IMG/VR virus record: IMGVR_UViG_3300022226_000004
Span: 1-64,000 of that record
Length of the DNA stretch: 64,000 nt
Reading direction: 5' to 3' (one strand)
Origin: a virus
The notes under the pieces were generated by a model. The model was not told the origin of the DNA, did no database searches, and worked only from the letters and a program-made list of their open reading frames with translations. Position numbers and translations under genes: made by a program. Below are positions 59,274 to 64,000 of this stretch, one piece after another. Numbering within the stretch: position 1 is the first letter of the stretch; every line of letters starts with the position of its first letter.

Positions 59274-60458
59274 ATGAGTAATACCACACTGATGGGCCAA
59301 GCTACTCGAGCTGGCCTCACACCTGACGCAAGTTCCATCACGACCGCAGAAGCTTGCCGGCAATGGGCGAGCAGACCGGAGGACGAACGCTACGAATCCC
59401 TTGATGCCTTGTTTGATGCGTGCAACTCGCGTCGCTCCCGGTCTCGAGAGGTTCACGTGGAGACAGCCAAGCTCGTTGTTAAGCCGCACGACAGCGGCGA
59501 GCTCGTGATCAATGGCGAAACCAGCGAGTCTAGATGGACACACTGGAGCTTCGGCCAGACCTGCCAGCTGGTCAAAGCACCGGCATCCTACATGCGGACG
59601 CTGCCTGATGTTCTGGTTCAAGCCAACCTGACGCACGGCCTGATGACCACACGGGACACCATGAAGTTCATGACGATAAACCCGGAGGAGGACGATGAGC
59701 TCACCACTCTGCAGGCCGTGACATCCACGACTTATGGCCGGATCTGGGATGCTGACTGCGTCACTGCGTGTCAACGCATCGTGGAGCGCAGCAATGGGCG
59801 CTTCCATAACCCGCTGGCCTATGCTGGTGGAGATTGGATGGGGCAGCAAGGCAGCACACCAAGGCCTAGCGGGCTCTACGCCTCCGATCGTGACGTGTTC
59901 ATGTTCCTCATCGATGGCGGCTCATTGCTTGAGGCTGGGCCTAGGGCTCAACTCAATCGGGGCTTCTTCATGTGGAACAGCGAGGTTGGAAGCCGATCGT
60001 TTGGGATCATGACCTTCCTGTTCAACCAGGTGTGTGGCAACCACATCATCTGGGGAGCCCAGGATGTGAACAAGGTGATCATAAGGCACTCCAGCGGTGG
60101 ACCTTACAGGTTCGAGCAAGAGGGAGCACCAACCCTGGATCGGTTCGTCAATGCCCCGGCCGCCCCGATTGAATCCGCGATCAAGAAGGCACAGGATTAC
60201 CTGCTGCCGAAGGCCAAGGATGAAGACACTGAACTCAAGGTGATCCGTTCGTTTACCGAACGCCGTGCCAAGTTCTCGGGCGCCGAGGTGCGTGATGCCA
60301 TCAGGTTCGCCAAGGCTGAGGAGGGCGATTGCCGCACGCTATGGCAGCTCGTTCAGGGTTTCACCGCAAGTGCCCGCGCAATCCCCCACATGGACACCAG
60401 GATTGACCTCGAGAAGCGGGCTGGCAAGCTCATGGATATCGTGACAGTCGTAGAATAG
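59274..60458 (+). CDS. DUF932 family protein (394 aa)
   Basis: The conserved DUF932 parts are visible: R-W-T-H-W-S-F-G-Q-T-C-Q-L and A-V-T-S-T-T-Y-G-R-I-W-D, then G-L-Y-A-S-D-R-D-V-F-M-F-L-I-D and G-F-F-M-W-N-S-E-V-G. The family is common in phages and plasmids and of uncertain role, probably DNA-related. Length is near the family's usual. Confidence 0.9.
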   Translation: MSNTTLMGQATRAGLTPDASSITTAEACRQWASRPEDERYESLDALFDACNSRRSRSREVHVETAKLVVKPHDSGELVINGETSESRWTHWSFGQTCQLVKAPASYMRTLPDVLVQANLTHGLMTTRDTMKFMTINPEEDDELTTLQAVTSTTYGRIWDADCVTACQRIVERSNGRFHNPLAYAGGDWMGQQGSTPRPSGLYASDRDVFMFLIDGGSLLEAGPRAQLNRGFFMWNSEVGSRSFGIMTFLFNQVCGNHIIWGAQDVNKVIIRHSSGGPYRFEQEGAPTLDRFVNAPAAPIESAIKKAQDYLLPKAKDEDTELKVIRSFTERRAKFSGAEVRDAIRFAKAEEGDCRTLWQLVQGFTASARAIPHMDTRIDLEKRAGKLMDIVTVVE

Positions 60459-60467
60459 GAGCCCACT

Positions 60468-60770
60468 ATGGACAGAATCTCTTTAGACAATGGCGGATGG
60501 TTCGACAGGAGTCAGGCCAAATGTTACGAAGAGGACCTATTGTGGGATGGCAAAAACTACATCTCATGTGCTACCCGGTCCCAATGGGAGCATCAATACC
60601 TCTACCACACGACTGGAGGCTCATGGGTCCTGTATAAGTGGAGTCAGTTCCAGGGCTCACTCCCATCCTACACGCAAATCACAGCGCATGAAGCCGTCAG
60701 ATGGCTCATCATGAACGGACACGATATTCCTGACAACCTGAAGGCATTAGCAACGGAACAAGAGCTCTAA
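60468..60770 (+). CDS. Small protein beside DUF932 (100 aa)
   Basis: Aromatic (W-F-D-R-S-Q-A-K-C-Y, L-W-D-G-K-N-Y-I-S) with a helical end (A-H-E-A-V-R-W-L-I). Often such genes are partners of DUF932, an inference from position. Function unknown. Confidence 0.6.
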   Translation: MDRISLDNGGWFDRSQAKCYEEDLLWDGKNYISCATRSQWEHQYLYHTTGGSWVLYKWSQFQGSLPSYTQITAHEAVRWLIMNGHDIPDNLKALATEQEL

Positions 60771-60799
60771 CCCCTGACGACCATGAGGGACCATTTGCC

Positions 60800-61186
60800 A
60801 TGAAGAAGAAATCGAAACCGAAACCCGATGGGCTTCCGCCGTTGATCGACTTCGGGCAGAAGGAGGTCATTAGACACCGGTGCCTCGTTTGCCAAGAACC
60901 GACCGGCAAAGAGGAACAACGAACCATCTCGAAAGAAGCCGACCCACTCAAGGAGAAGACAGTCGCCGATGTGACCTGGGGCCTTTGCGGCGATTGCGCA
61001 TCCAAGGCTGAGTCCGGTTACACCTTCATTTTTTGTGAGGGCAACGACCCGCGTGTGGCTAAATTTGGCCCAGACCTTTCAAAGAAGCTATTCAAACCCG
61101 AGGCAATTGGCCAGGTTTTACGCGTGTCTGTCCAGGAATTCGATGCGATGCAGGAAAAACTTGGGATGCGCAAAGAAAACACTTGA
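60800..61186 (+). CDS. Small zinc-binding protein (128 aa)
   Basis: R-C-L-V-C-Q-E (28-33) and C-G-D-C-A-S-K (about 63-69) form a zinc pair. Basic start and helical end. GAGGGA nine bases before the ATG supports it. May take part in the recombination operon. Confidence 0.6.
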   Translation: MKKKSKPKPDGLPPLIDFGQKEVIRHRCLVCQEPTGKEEQRTISKEADPLKEKTVADVTWGLCGDCASKAESGYTFIFCEGNDPRVAKFGPDLSKKLFKPEAIGQVLRVSVQEFDAMQEKLGMRKENT

Positions 61187-61211
61187 CGTTTAAAGAGAGT
61201 GGGCATAGGCT
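61183..61211 (+). promoter_or_regulatory. Possible promoter for recombination genes
   Basis: TTGACG at 61183-61188 and TAGGCT at 61206-61211 are 17 bases apart, just before the SSAP-like ATG (61218). The -10 is weak; the -35 overlaps the stop of the preceding gene. Confidence 0.35.
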
Positions 61212-61217
61212 CGCCTC

Positions 61218-62192
61218 ATGAGTGAACATCTTGAGTCGGAAAGCGCCCCACTAATTCAACCATCCCACCTGTCAGCGATCGAGAAAGCACAGATCGACAG
61301 CCAGGTAGCCACGGCGAAGAAATACCCGAGATCCCTGGCCGAGTGTAAGAAGCGCATGCTCGACGTAGTCCAGCTGGATCAGGAGACAGCAGCGAGTTGT
61401 TTCTATACCCTGCCTGCTCGAGCGGCAGGAACCAAGCCTATCCAGGGACCCAGTATTCGATTGGCCGAGGTTGCTGTGGCTAGCTACACCAACCTGGCTG
61501 CCGGAGCTAGGATAGTGGAGGACGACGGAACATTCGTGACAGCTCAAGGGGTGTGCTTCGACATGGAAAACAATACCAGGGTCACGATGGAAGTGAAGCG
61601 CCGGGTTCGTGACAAACACGGGCGCCGGTATTCTGACGATGTCGTGGGCACAACCATGAACGCAGCGTGCGCCATCGCATTCAGGAACTCTGTGTTCAAA
61701 GTTATCCCCGGAGCTTTGGTCAAACCCGTCTACCAGAAGGCCTTGGAATACGCCGTCGGTGACAAGAAGACACTGGCTATGCGCCGCTCTAAGGCGGTCG
61801 AACATTTCAATAAACTGGGCATCGATAACGAGCGGCTCTTTGCCGCCATCAACGTCAAGGGCCTAGAAGAGATCACCTTGGATAAGCTCGGTGTCCTTCT
61901 CGGCTATCACACTGCCATCAGTGACGGCGACATGACTTTGGACGAAGCTTTCCCGGAGGTAGACAAACCAAAATCCTCCGGGCTCACACCACCACAAAAA
62001 AAAGCAAAAGCGAAGAAGCCTGCCACGCCAGCAGGCAATGGAGGCAAGGAGAAGGAGGTAGCTCCCACTGCTGCAACCGAAGCTGCCCCTTCTCCAACTC
62101 TCCCGGAACCAGACCCAAATGATGCTGCCGATGATGAGCCAGAGCCGGATGAGCCGAACTCATCACAAGACGAGGAACCAGAACTATTCTAA
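61218..62192 (+). CDS. Putative single-strand annealing protein (324 aa)
   Basis: The pattern P-S-I-R-L-A-E-V-A-V-A-S-Y-T-N then R-R-V-R-D-K-H-G-R-R-Y-S-D-D-V-V-G-T-T and N-A-A-C-A-I-A-F-R-N-S-V-F-K-V-I is found in phage proteins next to recombination nucleases. The C-terminal 80 residues are disordered (Lys/Pro/Glu-rich). Just upstream of a RecB-type nuclease it could play the RecT/Bet-like strand-annealing part. No profile was run. Confidence 0.55.
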   Translation: MSEHLESESAPLIQPSHLSAIEKAQIDSQVATAKKYPRSLAECKKRMLDVVQLDQETAASCFYTLPARAAGTKPIQGPSIRLAEVAVASYTNLAAGARIVEDDGTFVTAQGVCFDMENNTRVTMEVKRRVRDKHGRRYSDDVVGTTMNAACAIAFRNSVFKVIPGALVKPVYQKALEYAVGDKKTLAMRRSKAVEHFNKLGIDNERLFAAINVKGLEEITLDKLGVLLGYHTAISDGDMTLDEAFPEVDKPKSSGLTPPQKKAKAKKPATPAGNGGKEKEVAPTAATEAAPSPTLPEPDPNDAADDEPEPDEPNSSQDEEPELF

Positions 62193-62377
62193 TGAACCAG
62201 CGACGAGCTAAGATGATCAACAGTCTGGCGGCAATCGTAGCTGCCAGTGACCCCGAAGATAGACCAGCCAAGTTTTTTGCCAGACAATGCCGCAAGTCAT
62301 ACCTTCGAGTGCCGAGGCCTCTGCGCTTCCAATGGATGCAGGAACTGGAACAACAAGTCATGAGTGACAGGGCATGA
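62192..62377 (+). CDS. Tiny basic protein (61 aa)
   Basis: Q-R-R-A-K-M-I-N-S-L-A-A-I-V-A-A-S then F-F-A-R-Q-C-R-K-S-Y-L. Overlaps both flanking genes (one and four bases), so coupled to the recombination pair. Possible accessory. Confidence 0.6.
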   Translation: MNQRRAKMINSLAAIVAASDPEDRPAKFFARQCRKSYLRVPRPLRFQWMQELEQQVMSDRA

Positions 62378-63516
62378 GCGACGAACGAAAAGGGCTGCCG
62401 TCAGCCAGTGAACTCGGCCGCATTGTAGCATGCCCTGGCTACCTCAAGGCGAAGGCCAAGTTCCCGCACACCGAGCAAAAGCATTTGGCTTATGCCGCCA
62501 GTGGTGAGGAGATCCATGACCAGCTTCAGCAAGAGGTAGGTGATGAGACATTCGAATGGCAGAACCTGACCCAGCGAGAGGAGTGGGTTGCTGAGCGCTG
62601 TGTCCGCATCCGAAGGGAGCTCTGCAAAGAACTGCTCGGCCAGGAAGAACCCGAAGACCCTTATGTCGAACAACGGTTCTGGCTCAAGAAGGTAGGCACG
62701 GAGTGCTTCAGCTCCCGCGTTGACTTCGCAGCCTTCTCTCATGATTGGCGCAAGCTGCTGATCGTGGACTACAAGTCAGGGCCAGGCATCTACCCTGATG
62801 CTACGATGAACTGGCAGATTCATGGGAGCATAGCGGCAATGGCTTACAGTGTGGCGGAGTCCGACCCCGAGAAGTTTGACAAGCTGAAGACTGTCTACGG
62901 AGCCATCATCCAACCCTTGGTCACGGTGAAGCCTGAAATCCTCGAGCTTGATGCCGCAGAGATTGCCCCACTACAAACGCAAGTGAGGCATGCGCTTTCG
63001 GCGGCCAAGTTGAAGTCACCTCCGAGGATCCCTGGGTTGCACTGCATGTATTGCCCTGTCAGTGGTGCTTGCCCAGAGGCACAGGCAGCCACACCGTTAG
63101 TCATTGAGACCAGGTGGAAGGATCAGTTGCCTGACCTGCCTCCAGCATCCATCGCAAGGATGTTGCCTTATGTCTCCGTCATTCAACAACGCTTGGATGC
63201 GCTGAAGGAGCGAGCTAAGGACATACTGAGGAAAGACCCGGATGCTCTGCCGGGATACGTTCTTAAAGAAGTAGCAGGCGGGCATGAAGTCAAGGATGTT
63301 AATGCTTTCGCCAAGGTGGTTTCAGATCATGTCGGGCGTGACGACTTGCGCCCGTTGATGAAACTTCCAGTTGCGCAGGTCAGGGACATGTGGGTTGAGC
63401 GATATTCAAAGTCCGCGAACACCACGAAGGTTGAAGCCAAAAAAGTATGGGAGCTCCTTATCGAGGACGCCACGACCCAGAAGCCTAGCCACGAACGTTT
63501 ATTCAGGAAGAAATGA
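62374..63516 (+). CDS. Cas4/RecB-like PD-(D/E)XK nuclease (DUF2800-type, 380 aa)
   Basis: Residues R115-V-D117 and D132-Y-K134 give the PD-(D/E)XK core (motif I-V-D-Y-K-S-G). Cys20 with C223, C226 and C232 (C-M-Y-C-P-V-S-G-A-C) is the four-cysteine iron-sulfur cluster of AddB/Cas4-type nucleases. It probably resects DNA ends for the annealing protein. Length and Cys spacing fit the DUF2800/PDDEXK phage family. Confidence 0.85.
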   Translation: MSDERKGLPSASELGRIVACPGYLKAKAKFPHTEQKHLAYAASGEEIHDQLQQEVGDETFEWQNLTQREEWVAERCVRIRRELCKELLGQEEPEDPYVEQRFWLKKVGTECFSSRVDFAAFSHDWRKLLIVDYKSGPGIYPDATMNWQIHGSIAAMAYSVAESDPEKFDKLKTVYGAIIQPLVTVKPEILELDAAEIAPLQTQVRHALSAAKLKSPPRIPGLHCMYCPVSGACPEAQAATPLVIETRWKDQLPDLPPASIARMLPYVSVIQQRLDALKERAKDILRKDPDALPGYVLKEVAGGHEVKDVNAFAKVVSDHVGRDDLRPLMKLPVAQVRDMWVERYSKSANTTKVEAKKVWELLIEDATTQKPSHERLFRKK

Positions 63517-63965
63517 ATGCGATAACAGAACAGGAAAAACTAGTTGCCGCCCTTTACAAGGGGTTGGCTCCGATGCGTGAGAAAACTTCGCTCAATGAGC
63601 AGGAGTCTCAGACGATAGCATGGGCAGCGGTGAGCACGTTCGACTTGCTCAAACAGCACTGGCTCAAGGACATCAGGACGGGGCTCCTCAACGGGGAGGC
63701 CAAGACCAAGATTACATTAGGCCTGTCTATTGACTTCTCGTCAGAGCCGGGATCCATTGACACCAAGATCGTGGGCAACTACGGCAAGTGGGACGACTCG
63801 ACTGGCGCCATCTTCTTGCGGGATGCCAAGCAGTTTGAGCTCCCGTTCATGGGTGAAGCAAGACTTGCGACACCCGAGGACGAAGACAACGACGAGGAGG
63901 ACGACAACGACGAGGAGGAAGACGATGGGGATGCTGAGGACGATGGCACGCCGGATCTTACGTGA
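63513..63965 (+). CDS. Small protein with acidic tail (150 aa)
   Basis: Helical and beta regions (I-T-L-G-L-S-I-D-F-S-S, D-T-K-I-V-G-N-Y-G) and an acidic repeat end (D-N-D-E-E-D-D-N-D-E). It follows the nuclease in the same operon and may be a recombination or replication accessory. ATGA overlap upstream. Confidence 0.65.
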   Translation: MNAITEQEKLVAALYKGLAPMREKTSLNEQESQTIAWAAVSTFDLLKQHWLKDIRTGLLNGEAKTKITLGLSIDFSSEPGSIDTKIVGNYGKWDDSTGAIFLRDAKQFELPFMGEARLATPEDEDNDEEDDNDEEEDDGDAEDDGTPDLT

Positions 63966-64000
63966 GACACCGGATGCATACCTGGCCGCGAAACTCAAGG
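63925..64000 (+). CDS. Start of a gene cut by the window edge
   Basis: A frame opens at ATG 63925 with AGGAGGAAG eight bases upstream, overlapping the previous gene, and stays open to the window end (M-G-M-L-R-T-M-A-R-R-I-L-R-E-T-P-D-A-Y). An in-frame ATG at 63943 is an alternative. Product unknown. Confidence 0.5.
   Translation, partial: MGMLRTMARRILRETPDAYLAAKLK

Overview
The window is part of the genome of a tailed, probably short-tailed (podovirus-like) bacteriophage. Portal, large terminase, scaffold, a major-capsid candidate, a head-tail adaptor candidate, a nozzle/stabilisation protein, a collar-domain protein, internal (ejection) virion proteins and a ~2955-residue giant protein lie together on one strand. 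A lipobox protein that could be a unimolecular spanin and a dTDP-sugar reductase suggest a Gram-negative host. I saw no tRNA, integrase, DNA polymerase, helicase or RNA polymerase; replication genes probably lie beyond the right edge. The host cannot be named from the sequence.

Layout. 0.1-0.5 kb: two tiny rightward genes. 0.4-26.4 kb, leftward: virion block (portal, scaffold, capsid, adaptor, fibres, glycosyltransferase, collar, nozzle, GNAT, ejection proteins, giant polyvalent protein, second glycosyltransferase). 26.5-28.0 kb, rightward: terminase large subunit, closed by a stem-loop. 28.0-36.6 kb, leftward: lysis-like membrane proteins, two related arabinofuranosidase-fold fibre proteins, other fibre parts, a possible small terminase, an HTH protein and a methyltransferase. 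36.6-37.6 kb, rightward: four small genes including a cold-shock protein. 37.7-43.5 kb, leftward: multi-zinc-knuckle protein, beta-helix spike, sulfotransferase, a secreted protein, a PD-(D/E)XK nuclease and small conserved proteins. 43.5-44.2 kb: a three-gene rightward island. 44.2-45.5 kb, leftward: FN3 protein and RmlD-like reductase.

45.5-45.9 kb is the main divergent control region, with three intrinsic-terminator-like hairpins facing leftward. To its right everything is read rightward: two winged-helix proteins (one with a 12-bp repeat array), direct repeats that may be a replication origin (47.17-47.26 kb), and small proteins. Next comes a 750-bp stretch (48.14-48.88 kb) without convincing genes but rich in base-paired elements, including a long helix and a pseudoknot; I read it as a large structured RNA. 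From 48.9 to 59.1 kb there are about 37 very small, translationally coupled genes, mostly unknown (one RadC-like). 59.3-64.0 kb carries DUF932, a likely single-strand annealing protein and a Cas4/RecB-type nuclease, then the start of a gene cut by the window edge.

The genes fit a lytic programme. The rightward early block probably takes over the host and starts recombination-linked replication. The leftward late block, behind stacked terminators, builds, decorates (glycosyl-, methyl-, sulfo-transfer) and releases virions.
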